Part shown: piece by piece, positions 15,546-25,411 of the stretch
How the letters are laid out: every line of letters starts with the position of its first letter
Position numbering within the stretch: the first letter of the stretch is position 1
Source: Halorhabdus salina
GTDB taxonomy: Archaea > Halobacteriota > Halobacteria > Halobacteriales > Haloarculaceae
Direction: 5' to 3'
Assembly: GCF_013839425.1 (NCBI RefSeq)
Contig: NZ_JACDNP010000006.1
Span: 62,001-126,000, forward strand
Length of the DNA stretch: 64,000 bases
Notes under the pieces: model-generated
Database searches by the model: none
What the model saw: only the letters and a program-made list of their open reading frames with translations
What the model was told of the DNA's origin: nothing
Position numbers and translations under genes: made by a program

Positions 15546-17402
15546 GTGAGCGGGACCGTCGAGATCATCCAGGTCGTCGTAACGATCGCGGGGCTGGGCG
15601 TCCTCGCCCAGATCCTTTCCGATCGGTTTCGGGTGCCGAGCGTTCTCTTCTTGCTGTTGATGGGCGTGCTCGTCGGTCCTGAAGGGGTAGGCCTGATTAC
15701 GCCGGCCGTCTTCGGGGGCGGGGACGGTGCGCTCCCAGCCATCGTCGGACTCAGCGTCGCGATCATCGTCTTCGAGGGCGCGTTCTCGCTGCAAACCGAA
15801 CGACTGCGCGAGGCCCCCCGTACGGTCGTACGACTCGTCACCGTCGGCGCGGCGATCACCCTCTTGGGGACGACCCTCGCCGTGTACGTCCTATTGAATA
15901 CGTCCTGGGCGCTCGCCCTGTTGATCGGCTCGTTGCTCGTCGCGACGGGGCCGACGGTCATCACGCCGATCATGAACGTCGTGGCTGTCCGAGAACGGGT
16001 CGCCTCGACGCTGGAGACGGAGGGTGTCATCAACGACGTGACGGCCGCGATTCTGGCGGTCGTCGTCTTCGAGTACGTCGTCTTGGAGACTCGCGGCCTG
16101 GGGATGTTTTTCCGGGAATTCGCGTACCGCCTCGGCGCTGGGGTGGCAGTCGGCGTCGGCGTCGCCGGCCTGGCGTGGCTGGTGCTGACGCGGATCGAGT
16201 CGAACGACAACGAGCCACAGAACGCCCGGTTGGTCGTCCTCGTCGCGGCGCTGGTCGCCTACGGCGGGGCCGAGTCGATCCTCTCTGAGGCAGGGATCGC
16301 CGCCGTCGCGGCCGGCGGGTTCGTTCTCGGGAACGTCGATCTCCCCTACCGGGAGACGGTCGAGCAGTTCAAGGGCGACGTGACGCTGCTGGTCAATTCC
16401 TTCGTGTTCATCACGCTGGCGTCGTTGCTCTCGCTGTCCGATCTGCAGTTCCTCGGGGTCGCTGGCGTCCTCGTGGCAGTTCTCGTCGCCGTCGTCGTCC
16501 GCCCGCTTTCGGTCATGCTCTGTACCATCGGTCGACCGTTCACGCTCCCCGAGCGGGCGTATATGAGCGCCATCGGTCCCCGCGGGATCATCCCGGCCTC
16601 GGTCGCGACGCTGTTCGCGCTCGAACTCCAGTCTCAGAACCCGACAGCTGCGACGACACTCGTCGGGACGGTCTTCCTGGTCATCTTCCTGACCGTGACG
16701 TTTGAAGGGGGTGGAGCGCGACATCTCGCACAGGCACTGAACGTGATCCCAAAACGCGTCCTCATCGTCGGCGGCGGGCGGATCGGCCGGTCGCTAGCCG
16801 ATCGCCTCGCCAACCGGGGCGAGGAAGTGGTGATCGTCGAACGAGACCCGGCTGTCGTCGAACAGTTACGTGGCGACGGCTACACCGTCAGGGAAGGCGA
16901 CGCCACCGATCGGGATGTGCTCGAAAGCGCCGGCATCGGCAACGCCCGGATCGTCGCGCTGGCGACCGCCGACGACGACGTCAATCTCCTGGTCGCCCAG
17001 CTCGCGAACAACACCTTCGGGGTCGAGACAGTCATCTCCCGAGTGAACGAACCGAGCAATATCGACGCCTTCGACGATCTGGATGTCCAGACGGTCTCGA
17101 GTTGGCGATCGATCGCCTGGTCGATGGATAACCTGCTCGAACGGCCCGCCATCGCCCGCTGGATGACCGAACTCGACGAGACGGGCGACGTCCAGGAGAT
17201 CGAAGTGACTGATGAAGCTCACGTCGGTGACACAGTTGCGGACCTCTCGGCAGCACTCCCGGAAGGTGCCCACCTCGCGATGGTCACGCGAGACGGTGAG
17301 AGTCAGATCCCCCAACCGGGCCAGCAGATCCAACGTGGTGATCACCTGACGTTCCTGGGTCGTCACGACGACGTCAGGACAGCGATCGACTACTGTGAGT
17401 AA
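15546..17402 (+). CDS. CPA-type Na+/H+ (K+/H+) antiporter with C-terminal RCK (TrkA) domains
   Basis: A 618-residue antiporter. Residues 1 to about 395 contain some 12 membrane helices of the cation:proton antiporter fold, with LLVATGPTVITPIMN (discontinuous helix) and AYMSAIGPRGIIPASVA as family landmarks. From about 400 a TrkA-N Rossmann domain begins (VLIVGGGRIGRSLADRLANR) and a TrkA-C domain occupies the last 90 residues (HVGDTVADLSAALPEGAHLA). Thus transport is probably gated by nucleotide binding. The start is GTG at 15546, since no upstream ATG is in frame nearby. It helps Na+/pH homeostasis in a halophile. Confidence 0.92.
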   Translation: MSGTVEIIQVVVTIAGLGVLAQILSDRFRVPSVLFLLLMGVLVGPEGVGLITPAVFGGGDGALPAIVGLSVAIIVFEGAFSLQTERLREAPRTVVRLVTVGAAITLLGTTLAVYVLLNTSWALALLIGSLLVATGPTVITPIMNVVAVRERVASTLETEGVINDVTAAILAVVVFEYVVLETRGLGMFFREFAYRLGAGVAVGVGVAGLAWLVLTRIESNDNEPQNARLVVLVAALVAYGGAESILSEAGIAAVAAGGFVLGNVDLPYRETVEQFKGDVTLLVNSFVFITLASLLSLSDLQFLGVAGVLVAVLVAVVVRPLSVMLCTIGRPFTLPERAYMSAIGPRGIIPASVATLFALELQSQNPTAATTLVGTVFLVIFLTVTFEGGGARHLAQALNVIPKRVLIVGGGRIGRSLADRLANRGEEVVIVERDPAVVEQLRGDGYTVREGDATDRDVLESAGIGNARIVALATADDDVNLLVAQLANNTFGVETVISRVNEPSNIDAFDDLDVQTVSSWRSIAWSMDNLLERPAIARWMTELDETGDVQEIEVTDEAHVGDTVADLSAALPEGAHLAMVTRDGESQIPQPGQQIQRGDHLTFLGRHDDVRTAIDYCE

Positions 17403-17414
17403 TTGGACTGTTTC

Positions 17415-20201
17415 TCAGGCGCTCATCACTTGCCGGAGCACGTCCGGGGCGTCGGCAAGGGCGTCTTCGAGCGCCGCCGCGTCGGGACCGCCACCCTGTG
17501 CGAAGTCAGACGGTCCGCCGCCGCCACCGCCGACTCGATCAGCGAGTTCACTCACGACCGCGCCGGCGTCGACGCCGCTTCCCTCCGGCGCAGCGACGAC
17601 GAACTGTGCGCCGTCGGCCCCTGACCCGATGACGGCGACCGAGCCGTCCTCGCTGATGGCGTTGGCCGTTGCCCGCAATTCGTTCATCTCGGCGTCGACC
17701 CGCTGGATGACGGCCGTCGTCCCGTCGAGGTCGACTTCCTCGCCGTCGCTGGCCCCAGATGCGCGTGCCTCGGCGAGTTGCTCCTGTAACTCCTCGATCT
17801 CCTTGCCCCGGTCCTTCCAGGCCTCGAAGAACCGTTCGGCCGTCTCGGGGACGTCCATCGGGTCGACGTCGAGGGCGTCACCCGCCTCGTAGAGGGCGTC
17901 TTCGGTTTCCTGGGTCGCCTCGATGGCGGCCTCGCCCGCCGCGAAACTCAACCGGACGACGCCGTCCTGGATGCGTTCCGTCGAGCGAATCTTGATCGCT
18001 CCGATATCACCGGTCCGGGAGACGTGGGTGCCACCACAGGCCTGGACGTCCTCGTCGACCGTGATGAGCCGGATCTGTTCGCCCTGGGGGATCCCGCCCT
18101 GGTAGAGGTCAAAGCCGTGTTCGGCTTCGGCCGCGTGGCGGTCGGGCCACTCCTGGGTGACCTGGCTGTTGTCCGTGACGAGATCGTTGGCGACGCGTTC
18201 GATCTCTTTGACTTCTTCGCGGGCGACCGGCTCGTAGTGCCGAACGTCTAAGCGTGCCGAGTCGGTCCGCTTCTGGGCACCGGCCTGGCGGACGTGTTCA
18301 CCCAGAACGTGCCGGGCGGCGTGACCGACGACGTGGGTCGCCGTGTGGTGTTGCATGAGGCGTCGCCGCCGGGTCCCGTCGACTTGCCCGGTGACGAAAT
18401 CACCCGTCCCCGGGTCGGCGTCGGCACGGTGGACGATCACGCCGTCGTGAACCTGGACGTCGGTCACGTCCGCGGTGACGTCCTCCGTCGAGAGCGTCCC
18501 GTGATCCGGCGGTTGGCCCCCGCCTTCGGGGTAGAACATGGTCTGATCGAGCACGACGTCGTAGTCGCCGTCTTCACGTTCAAAGACTTCCAGCACGACG
18601 GCCTCGAACTCGGTCCGATTCTGGTCCTCGTAGTAGAGCCGATCGGTCTCGGGCAGGTCGGCAATCCGGTCCGCGTAGCCGGCCGTTTCGGCCGCACTGG
18701 CGACGTCTTCTTCCTCGTGGCGCTGGGCCACCGCCGAGTAGAAGTCCTCGGGCACGTCGACGTCGACCCCGCGTTCGGCCGCGATCTCTTCGACCATGTC
18801 CGGCTGGATTCCGTGGCTGTCGTACAACTCGACGAGTTCGTCGGTCGGGATCGGGTCGCCAGTCTCGGCGTACTCCTCGGCGAGCGATTCGACTCGTCGC
18901 GAGCCCCGATCGAGGGTCTCGCGGTACTTCTCGACTTCCGTTCGGACGATGTCACGGATCGTATCGCGATTCGAATAGTCCAGCCGCTCGGCCTGCATGT
19001 CGACGAGTTCGTCCATCGGGGCGTCGACGCCCACGGTGTCGACCAGTCGCTTTGTTCGCCGGAGGACCATCCGCGCGAGATAGCCCGTCCCGACGTTGCT
19101 CGGGACGATCCCGTCGCCCAGCATGTACGCGAGCGTCCGGGAGTGGTCGGCGATCGCGTAGATGGACTCAAGCGGTTCGACGAGTTCGCGCAGTCGCTCG
19201 GTCTCGACGCCGATCTCGGCGGCGATGTCGTCCCGGGCAGCCTCGACATCTTCGGCCTCGTCGATGTCCATCCGGCCGGCGAGTTTCGCGGCCCGGTGGA
19301 CGATCTCCGCTTCCTCGTCGGTGTGATCGATGCCCGCATTCGACGTGAGAAAGTCGATCGTGTCGGGGTAGACGGCCTCGTAGACGGTGGGCGTCCCCTG
19401 AGAGACCCAGGCCCATCGCTCGAGCCCGTAGCCCGTGTCCACGATGTAGGTGTCCATCGGGCTGTAGCAGTTGCCGTCTTTCATCTCGTACTCGCCGTCG
19501 GCGTCCTGCTCGAACTGCATGAACACCAGCGTCGCCAGTTCCGCGCCTTTGTAGATAACCTCGAAGGCCGGACCGGCGTTGCCGCCGCCGACCCAGGGGT
19601 CTTCGATCAGTGTGACTTCCTGGGGGTCGGCTCCGAGTTCCTCGAACAGCTCCAGGCAGTAGGCGACCGTCTCTTCTTTCCAGTAGGCCTCGCCCTCGTA
19701 GGCGTACTGCTCTGGGTCGTCGATGTCCTCACGCGCGTTGAAGGCGTGATGGGCCATCATCTCGAAGGCCATGGTGTGTCGGCCCGTGACGCCGACGTTG
19801 TCGATGTCCTGCATCCGGATACAGGGCTGGCTGATCGTCAGCGGGTTGGCGGGCGGCGGGGTCGTCCCCGAGGTCACCAACGGCTGGAAGTCGTAAATCG
19901 AGGCCTGGGTCAACAACACGTCGTCGCGCCAGCGGTTGGCGGCAACAGGATAGGGATCGATGCGGTCGTGGTCGCGCTCCTCGAAAAAGGAGAGAAACGC
20001 CTCGCGCATCTCGCCCAGTTCGAATTCCTCGTCGAATCCGGCGTCGTCGATGAAGCTGTACTCATCACAGGGCGGTTCACCGCAGGTCTCCCGGTCAGGG
20101 TCGAGCGTCCAGAAGTGGTCCCCACACTCCGAACACTCCGTACGTCGGAATCCGTGCTCCTCGAAATAGTCGAGCCGGTATTCCTCCTCGAGATCGCTCA
20201 T
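17415..20201 (-). CDS. alaS: Alanyl-tRNA synthetase
   Basis: A 928-residue AlaS charging tRNA-Ala. The archaeal-type N-terminal extension has a Cys-rich site ([20 protein letters not shown]). Class II catalytic core: [40 protein letters not shown] and [11 protein letters not shown]. Editing domain zinc/active-site motifs are [17 protein letters not shown] and [13 protein letters not shown], so mis-charged Ser/Gly-tRNA can be cleared. The C-terminal C-Ala/DHHA1 region ends in the glycine run [15 protein letters not shown]. Full length for the family. A TATA-like ATTTACG on the minus strand about 30 nt upstream of the ATG suggests a leaderless mRNA. Confidence 0.98.
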   Translation of the reverse strand: MSDLEEEYRLDYFEEHGFRRTECSECGDHFWTLDPDRETCGEPPCDEYSFIDDAGFDEEFELGEMREAFLSFFEERDHDRIDPYPVAANRWRDDVLLTQASIYDFQPLVTSGTTPPPANPLTISQPCIRMQDIDNVGVTGRHTMAFEMMAHHAFNAREDIDDPEQYAYEGEAYWKEETVAYCLELFEELGADPQEVTLIEDPWVGGGNAGPAFEVIYKGAELATLVFMQFEQDADGEYEMKDGNCYSPMDTYIVDTGYGLERWAWVSQGTPTVYEAVYPDTIDFLTSNAGIDHTDEEAEIVHRAAKLAGRMDIDEAEDVEAARDDIAAEIGVETERLRELVEPLESIYAIADHSRTLAYMLGDGIVPSNVGTGYLARMVLRRTKRLVDTVGVDAPMDELVDMQAERLDYSNRDTIRDIVRTEVEKYRETLDRGSRRVESLAEEYAETGDPIPTDELVELYDSHGIQPDMVEEIAAERGVDVDVPEDFYSAVAQRHEEEDVASAAETAGYADRIADLPETDRLYYEDQNRTEFEAVVLEVFEREDGDYDVVLDQTMFYPEGGGQPPDHGTLSTEDVTADVTDVQVHDGVIVHRADADPGTGDFVTGQVDGTRRRRLMQHHTATHVVGHAARHVLGEHVRQAGAQKRTDSARLDVRHYEPVAREEVKEIERVANDLVTDNSQVTQEWPDRHAAEAEHGFDLYQGGIPQGEQIRLITVDEDVQACGGTHVSRTGDIGAIKIRSTERIQDGVVRLSFAAGEAAIEATQETEDALYEAGDALDVDPMDVPETAERFFEAWKDRGKEIEELQEQLAEARASGASDGEEVDLDGTTAVIQRVDAEMNELRATANAISEDGSVAVIGSGADGAQFVVAAPEGSGVDAGAVVSELADRVGGGGGGPSDFAQGGGPDAAALEDALADAPDVLRQVMSA

Positions 20202-20462
20202 TCGTTGGGTGTATTGTGGCCCATCCTGGCGTAAATCAGTTCCGAAGGGTACTTTCCGACAGATTCGCCCGGTATAGCCTGTCTAGACGGCATTTCCGTT
20301 CGAACCGCTGGCGAAGTTCGCCCGCATGGGTCTGTTGGCACGATTGCCGATTGTCGGCTGTCCGCTGTAAGGGGGTAGATCACAGTCTCAGACGCTATGG
20401 CGGTGACGAATCGCGAAATCATTTGCGTGAACTTATCCGTCTCGATCGGCTTTCATGCAAAA

Positions 20463-21770
20463 ATGACAACCGACAATTCACGCTCGCTCGCTGGAGAAAC
20501 CGACGATCCGACTGTCTGGCAAGCTATGTTCGAATCGTTACTCGATGGACTCCCGGAAGCTGCTTTCGCTGTGGATACGGAGGGGTCGATCACTCATTGG
20601 AACGACGCTGTCGCGTCGCTCATCGGTCTCCCGGCGTCGGAAGCGATCGGGATGGATGCCTACGACATTTTCGGAACCGAAGGCCACTCGGAGACGCTTG
20701 CCGAGACAGTCGTTCGGACAGGCGAGGCCGTCAGAGAATCGGAGTTTCGCTCAGCCGGGGATGCAGACGAGGAACAGGCTCATGCACGTGCGATCGGAGT
20801 CCCGATCCGATCGGCAGACGGGTCAGTTACCGGTGCCGTCGAGATCTTACTGGACGTGAGTGAGGTCGTCGAACAGCGCGAGACGCTACACGAATTACAG
20901 GTCGACCTTTCGGAGAGTGTCAAGTCTTCGGTCGACGAACTCGGGGCGTCGACAAGTGACGTTGCCCAACAGTCACGGGAGATTAGCGACCTCGCTGCCG
21001 AGCAGGCAACAGACTTGACGGAGGTCCAGTCGGAGGTCTCGGGATTCAGTGCGACCATCGAAGAGATCGCCTCCAGTGCCGAGGAAGTCAGCAATCAAAG
21101 TTCCAAGGCCACCTCACTGGCTGGAGACTCTGTCCAGACCGCGACGGACGTGAGTGAGCAAGTCGGCGATGTCGCTGCAGAATCGGCGGACGTCGCGACT
21201 AAAACTGAGCGTCTCAGCCAGCGGATCGATGAGATTCAGGAATTCGTCGCGGTCATTGACGACATCGCCGACCAGACGAACATGCTCGCGCTGAACGCAA
21301 ACATCGAGGCCGCCCGCAGCGAGGGCAACAACGACGGGTTTGCCGTTGTTGCCGACGAGATCAAGGATCTGGCTGACGAGTCGAAACAACACGCCACCGA
21401 GATCGAAACGACTGTCGAAGAGATTCGGGAAATGGCGACCGAGACGGCCGAGCGCGTCAGAGAGACTAACGGTTCGATCCAGGCTGTCGAGGCGGACATC
21501 GAGGCAATAATCGACAACCAGGAGACGATTCGAGCGGCCATTACGGAGACTGACGAGGGCGTCACTGAGATCGCGAGCGCGACGGACGATCAGGCCGCAA
21601 GCGCCGAAGAGATTGCGAGTATGATCGATGGAGTCGCCGACCGCGCCGACGACGTCGCCGACGCCGTCGAAGCGATCGCGTCCGAAACCGACACTCAAGC
21701 TCACCAGATAGACACACTCGAAGACGATGTCGATCGCGTCGAAACCCGGCTCGATACCGTTATGGATTGA
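20463..21770 (+). CDS. Soluble PAS-containing methyl-accepting chemotaxis transducer
   Basis: A 435-residue transducer with no membrane segment, so it senses inside the cell. A PAS domain covers about residues 20-135 ([20 protein letters not shown]). The rest is the long coiled-coil MCP signalling domain, with the hairpin tip [20 protein letters not shown] and [16 protein letters not shown], which binds CheA/CheW. Many Glu/Gln/Ala heptads offer methylation sites. I use the ATG at 20463: a CTTATCC element about 27 nt upstream fits a leaderless transcript, and the 22 codons before it have no family match. No che genes are adjacent, so it acts in trans. Stimulus unknown. Confidence 0.9.
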   Translation: MTTDNSRSLAGETDDPTVWQAMFESLLDGLPEAAFAVDTEGSITHWNDAVASLIGLPASEAIGMDAYDIFGTEGHSETLAETVVRTGEAVRESEFRSAGDADEEQAHARAIGVPIRSADGSVTGAVEILLDVSEVVEQRETLHELQVDLSESVKSSVDELGASTSDVAQQSREISDLAAEQATDLTEVQSEVSGFSATIEEIASSAEEVSNQSSKATSLAGDSVQTATDVSEQVGDVAAESADVATKTERLSQRIDEIQEFVAVIDDIADQTNMLALNANIEAARSEGNNDGFAVVADEIKDLADESKQHATEIETTVEEIREMATETAERVRETNGSIQAVEADIEAIIDNQETIRAAITETDEGVTEIASATDDQAASAEEIASMIDGVADRADDVADAVEAIASETDTQAHQIDTLEDDVDRVETRLDTVMD

Positions 21771-21787
21771 GTGCCCGGGATCGCCGC

Positions 21788-22762
21788 TTACTTCTCGAGG
21801 GCCAGCGACGCCAGCAACGCTTCCAGTTGAATCCGCTCGCTCGCCCCCTCCGTGATGCGGTAGTCAGCCTCACCGACTCGATCGAGAATCCGAACCGCTG
21901 CGTCGTCATCCAGCCCGAACTCCCAGACTGAACGGTGCAGCTGATCGATGATGTCGCCGCCGGCGATCCCTTCCTCGGTCAGTAGCGTATCTAGTTGTGA
22001 CCGGGCAGCGGTGAAATCCCCATCGAGGGCTCGCTCGACCATTTCGCGGATCTCTTCTGGGCGAGCAGTCGAGGTAATCTCGAAGACACCCGCTTCGTCG
22101 ACCCGATCCCCGGACATCGACGCGGCCTGGAGGCCGTTGATCGCTTTGCGCATGTCCCCGCCGGCGACGTAGACCAGTGCGTCCATGCCGTCGTCGGTCA
22201 TCTCGATACCCTCCTCCTTGGCAATCGTGCGGATCGTTTCCTCGACGGCCTCGTCGGCGAGTGGCGAGAACCGGAAGACGGCACATCGGGACTGGATCGG
22301 GTCAATTATCTGACTTGAATAATTACACGACATGATGAACCGGACGTTGTTCGAGAACTGCTCCATCGTCCGGCGAAGTGCTGACTGTGCGTCTGAGGTA
22401 AGTGCGTCGGCCTCATCAAGAAATATAATTCTGTAGTCATGTCCGCCAAACGAAGTGCGCGCGAAGGACTTCACGCGGTCCCGAACCACGTCGATCCCCC
22501 GCTCGTCGCTTGCGTTGAGTTCGAGGAAGTTCTCCTCCCAGTCGTCGCCGTACAGTTCTTTGGCGATAGCCATCGCGGCGGTCGTCTTGCCGGTCCCGGC
22601 CGGCCCGGCGAACAGCATGTGGCTGAGGTCATTGCTGTCGACGTAACTTTGGAGGCGTTCGGTGATCGCCTCGTGGCCCGCGATGTCCGCGAGAGACTGT
22701 GGGCGGTATTTTTCGATCCAGACTTCCTGGCGGCCCGCCCGGGCTGGCTCGGCCTCGCTCAT
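21788..22762 (-). CDS. rfcS: Replication factor C small subunit (clamp loader)
   Basis: A 324-residue AAA+ ATPase that with RfcL loads the PCNA sliding clamp. Landmarks: [16 protein letters not shown] (RFC box II), Walker A GPAGTGKT (53-60), Walker B FLDEAD (115-119), and SRC motif at 158-160 (IDPIQSRC) carrying the arginine finger. Sensor 2 region and the C-terminal collar helices complete a normal length. No intein interrupts it, unlike several haloarchaeal rfcS genes. It is divergent from samp2. The stop lies 17 nt from the convergent chemotaxis gene. Confidence 0.97.
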   Translation of the reverse strand: MSEAEPARAGRQEVWIEKYRPQSLADIAGHEAITERLQSYVDSNDLSHMLFAGPAGTGKTTAAMAIAKELYGDDWEENFLELNASDERGIDVVRDRVKSFARTSFGGHDYRIIFLDEADALTSDAQSALRRTMEQFSNNVRFIMSCNYSSQIIDPIQSRCAVFRFSPLADEAVEETIRTIAKEEGIEMTDDGMDALVYVAGGDMRKAINGLQAASMSGDRVDEAGVFEITSTARPEEIREMVERALDGDFTAARSQLDTLLTEEGIAGGDIIDQLHRSVWEFGLDDDAAVRILDRVGEADYRITEGASERIQLEALLASLALEK

Positions 22763-22884
22763 GGTCTGGACGTGGAGGGGAGGGGGGAAAAACCTCGCGA
22801 GTCGGTCCGCCGACAGCGTTTCCGGGTTCGAACGATGGCGGACGTCGCCGAAGAGCTCATTGCCGCGCGGGCGAACGTCCGCAC

Positions 22885-23085
22885 ATGCACGTCATGGTTG
22901 AGGTCGTCGGCGAGGACACGCGCGAGCTGGATGTCGAGTCGGGGGCGACGTATGCCGACTTGCTGGCGGCATGTGATGTCAGTCCGCACGAGGCGTCCGT
23001 CCTTGTCGACGGCCAGCCGGTGCCTGAGGATGGCGAGGTTAGCGCCGAGCGTGTCGAAGTGCTGCGGGTCGTCAAGGGTGGCTAA
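22885..23085 (+). CDS. samp2: Small archaeal ubiquitin-like modifier, SAMP2-type
   Basis: A 66-residue beta-grasp protein: [39 protein letters not shown], ending [11 protein letters not shown]. The C-terminal Gly-Gly is the adenylation/conjugation site used by the E1-like UbaA. Length and sequence closely follow Haloferax SAMP2, which is conjugated to protein lysines and also carries sulfur for tRNA thiolation. The ATG at 22885 aligns with that protein's start. The final TAA overlaps the next gene's ATG (TAATG), so it is translationally coupled to an acetyltransferase. Confidence 0.92.
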   Translation: MHVMVEVVGEDTRELDVESGATYADLLAACDVSPHEASVLVDGQPVPEDGEVSAERVEVLRVVKGG

Positions 23086-23498
23086 TGGACGTCCGCATCC
23101 GGGAGGGGACGCCTCAAGATCTGGTTTCCGTCCTCAACGTCCTCGATGGGGCAGCCCTGGAAACCGACCGCGAGCGAATTCTCGACAGGCTTCGAGCGGG
23201 GGATGTCCTCGTCGCCGTCGCTGGCACCGACGGCGAACGGGTCATCGGTGCGTGCGTCCTCGATGGCCCGGCAATCGTGTCGATCGCCGTGCGTCGACGG
23301 CGGCGCGGCCAGGGGATCGGCACGGCACTGGTTCGGACCGCCGCCAGCGAGCGCGATCGGCTGGTCGCGCGATTCGATCCCGGTGTGCGATCGTTCTACG
23401 AGGCCCTTGGTTTTGACGTGACAACTATCGATACTGAACGCTGTGAAGGGGCACTGGATCCTGCGGTGATCGACACAGCGGACCTCTCGGCCGAGTAG
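23085..23498 (+). CDS. GNAT-family acetyltransferase coupled to samp2
   Basis: A 137-residue GNAT enzyme. N-terminal strand VRIREGTPQDLVSVLNVLDG, then VAVAGTDGERVIGACVLDG, and the acetyl-CoA loop SIAVRRRRRGQGIGTALVRT with the R-x-x-G-x-G/A signature. C-terminal motif B is FDPGVRSFYEALGFDV. Its ATG overlaps the samp2 stop by one base, so both proteins come from one mRNA. A natural hypothesis is that it acts on SAMP2, its targets or ribosomal proteins, but no sequence feature proves this. Confidence 0.88.
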   Translation: MDVRIREGTPQDLVSVLNVLDGAALETDRERILDRLRAGDVLVAVAGTDGERVIGACVLDGPAIVSIAVRRRRRGQGIGTALVRTAASERDRLVARFDPGVRSFYEALGFDVTTIDTERCEGALDPAVIDTADLSAE

Positions 23499-23589
23499 CC
23501 CTGTCTGTGGCGTCCCACAGGGCTGTTCCTTGTGACCATCCCTCACGACACCGACATACTAAACCCGTTCGGCGCGCTACGAGGGGGTA

Positions 23590-24246
23590 ATGATGCTTCC
23601 CACCCATGCCCTCTGGGGCATGGCACTGGCGCTGCCGGTCGTCTGGACCGCGCCGGAGTACGCCGGGGTTGCGCTACTTGCGGGCTTTCTGGGCGGGATC
23701 GTTCCCGACCTGGACATGTACGTGGGCCACCGGAAGACGCTTCACTACCCGGTTGTCTACGCTGGACTCGTCGTTCCCGCCGTGGCGGTCGGGATCTTCT
23801 TCCCGAGCGCGCTGACGATCGCACTTGGTGTGGGCGTGAGTGCAGCAGCTCTTCACAGTCGAAGTGACGTCTACGGCGGTGGGCTGGAACTGCGACCCTG
23901 GGAGGGAACCTCCAATCGGGCGGTGTACGACCACTACCGGGGACGCTGGATCGCACCGCGTCGCTGGGTGGGTTATGACGGCTCTCCCGGCGATTTGGCG
24001 CTGTCAGTCGTCCCGGCCCTGCCGCTGCTCGTGATCGTCGATGGTGGACTCGAAGCGCTCGTCATGGCCTCGCTGGGGATCGCCGTCGTCTATACTGCCG
24101 TCCGGCGACACTTGCCGTCGATTGGACTGGCGGTGGTGACCGATCTCACAGCGGTACTGCCAAGCCCCGTCATCGATCGACTTCCCGATCGCTATCGTGA
24201 TGGCATCGACGGTGCTGCCCAAGCGACAACTGACGGCAACGCATAG
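23590..24246 (+). CDS. YdjM/DUF457-like membrane-bound metal-dependent hydrolase
   Basis: A 218-residue membrane protein with about five hydrophobic helices. The N-terminus MMLPTHALWGMALALPVVW and FLGGIVPDLDMYVGHRKTLH carry the His and Asp residues that define the LexA-regulated YdjM / DUF457 hydrolase family, predicted to be metal-dependent. A later SRSDVYGGGLELRPWEG segment is the usual third block. The active-site side and substrate are unknown. Follows the GNAT gene by about 90 nt on the same strand; co-transcription not certain. Confidence 0.78.
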   Translation: MMLPTHALWGMALALPVVWTAPEYAGVALLAGFLGGIVPDLDMYVGHRKTLHYPVVYAGLVVPAVAVGIFFPSALTIALGVGVSAAALHSRSDVYGGGLELRPWEGTSNRAVYDHYRGRWIAPRRWVGYDGSPGDLALSVVPALPLLVIVDGGLEALVMASLGIAVVYTAVRRHLPSIGLAVVTDLTAVLPSPVIDRLPDRYRDGIDGAAQATTDGNA

Positions 24247-24329
24247 GCTCTCGCCGTCCGTTCCGTGGGGCGATGACCCCAAGAATATTGACAGTCAGCA
24301 GTGATTGCTGTACACGAGGGGACTCACGT

Positions 24330-24935
24330 ATGGCCGACCCGCTCTGGCTGGTCGTGCTGGTGATGGAGACTGCGGTGGTCGGTATTTTCGGGTGGGCAAT
24401 TCGTCGGCGGGATATTGCCGTGGCGACCAACGCATTCATCGGTGCACTTCTGGTCGTGACGCCGTTCGTTGCTGCCCCGCTGCTCGACGCAATTGGCTAT
24501 CAGCGTCTCGCGATTGGGCCGTTGTTGCCGGCCTGGATCGGGGTCGCGAGTCTGTTGCACGCCATCGGCATGCTCGGTGTCTACGAGTCGACGTGGTGGT
24601 GGGACCATCTCACGCACACCGTCTCTGCAGCGCTGGTCGCGGCGCTCGTGTACGCTGGGGCCGTGGTCGTGCTCGGTGAGACGACCGGGATTACGACATT
24701 GCCGGGTGTGGTCACGGTGACGGGAACGTTGCTGGTTGGCGTCCTTTGGGAAGGACTCGAACTTCTCGCCAGGGACGTTGGCGACCGACTCGACGTCGAA
24801 CCGGTGTTAGTCCACTATGGCTGGCTCGATACCGCCCTCGATCTCGTCTTCGACGTGGTCGGTGCGGTGCTGGTGGTTGCCCTCGACGTTCGGGTGTTCG
24901 TTCCTCTCAGTGAGGCGCTGCTGGGTGTCGGCTAA
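24330..24935 (+). CDS. Membrane protein, YjdF/DUF2238-like
   Basis: A 201-residue protein with six or so hydrophobic helices. Conserved-looking signatures are STWWWDHLTHTVSAALVAAL, VGVLWEGLELLARDVGD and HYGWLDTALDLVFDVVGAVL: a D-H-x-x-H, an E and a D-T-x-x-D motif at membrane edges, as in DUF2238/YjdF proteins, suggesting a metal or lipid site. The ATG at 24330 opens directly into the first helix; the longer start (24273) adds a soluble, unlike leader. Function unknown. Confidence 0.7.
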   Translation: MADPLWLVVLVMETAVVGIFGWAIRRRDIAVATNAFIGALLVVTPFVAAPLLDAIGYQRLAIGPLLPAWIGVASLLHAIGMLGVYESTWWWDHLTHTVSAALVAALVYAGAVVVLGETTGITTLPGVVTVTGTLLVGVLWEGLELLARDVGDRLDVEPVLVHYGWLDTALDLVFDVVGAVLVVALDVRVFVPLSEALLGVG

Positions 24936-25043
24936 TCAGTCGGACGTCCAGCGGACCGCCGCCTCGATCGACTCTGTTTGGGTCGACTCTGGCGACATTT
25001 GGTCACATTGATATGGGGGCGTAGTCAACTTCGTGATGAATAG

Positions 25044-25346
25044 ATGGTCGCTAGTATTGTGCAGTACGGCCAGGCGTTTTTGGTGTTATTGCGGCTCATT
25101 CTGTTCGGGTTGACGCTGGGGATCACTGTTATCAGCTTCCAGGCCTACCAGCAACGTGAGAGCGATCGCCTCCAGTTTGCATTCATCGGGTTCGCCTTTA
25201 TCAGCATGGGTGTGGCGGTGAGCAATATCGTCACCCAGATGTTCACCGCTGAACCCAGCCCCGGGGCGCGATTGTTCTTCAACATCACCCAGGTTGTCCC
25301 GTTCATCATCGGATTTGCGATGTTATACCTCTCTTTATACCGCTGA
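25044..25346 (+). CDS. DUF7521-like small membrane protein
   Basis: A 100-residue protein with three membrane helices: LLRLILFGLTLGITVISFQA, FAFIGFAFISMGVAVSNIVT and VVPFIIGFAMLYLSLYR. This matches the haloarchaeal DUF7521 group (from memory), often found beside transcriptional regulators. Here its neighbours are an unrelated membrane protein and a helicase 65 nt downstream. No functional motif is visible. Confidence 0.75.
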   Translation: MVASIVQYGQAFLVLLRLILFGLTLGITVISFQAYQQRESDRLQFAFIGFAFISMGVAVSNIVTQMFTAEPSPGARLFFNITQVVPFIIGFAMLYLSLYR

Positions 25347-25411
25347 GTCGCATTTGCGGGTTCTGGAAAAAGTCACGACCCTTATGAGGGAGTAGCTCTA
25401 GTAATTGTGCA

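Noticed and set aside
18294-20234. 646-codon plus-strand frame opposite alaS
   Set aside because: It mirrors alaS in GC-rich third positions; the translation is low-complexity in Val/Asp/Arg with no motif, whereas the minus strand gives a complete AlaS.
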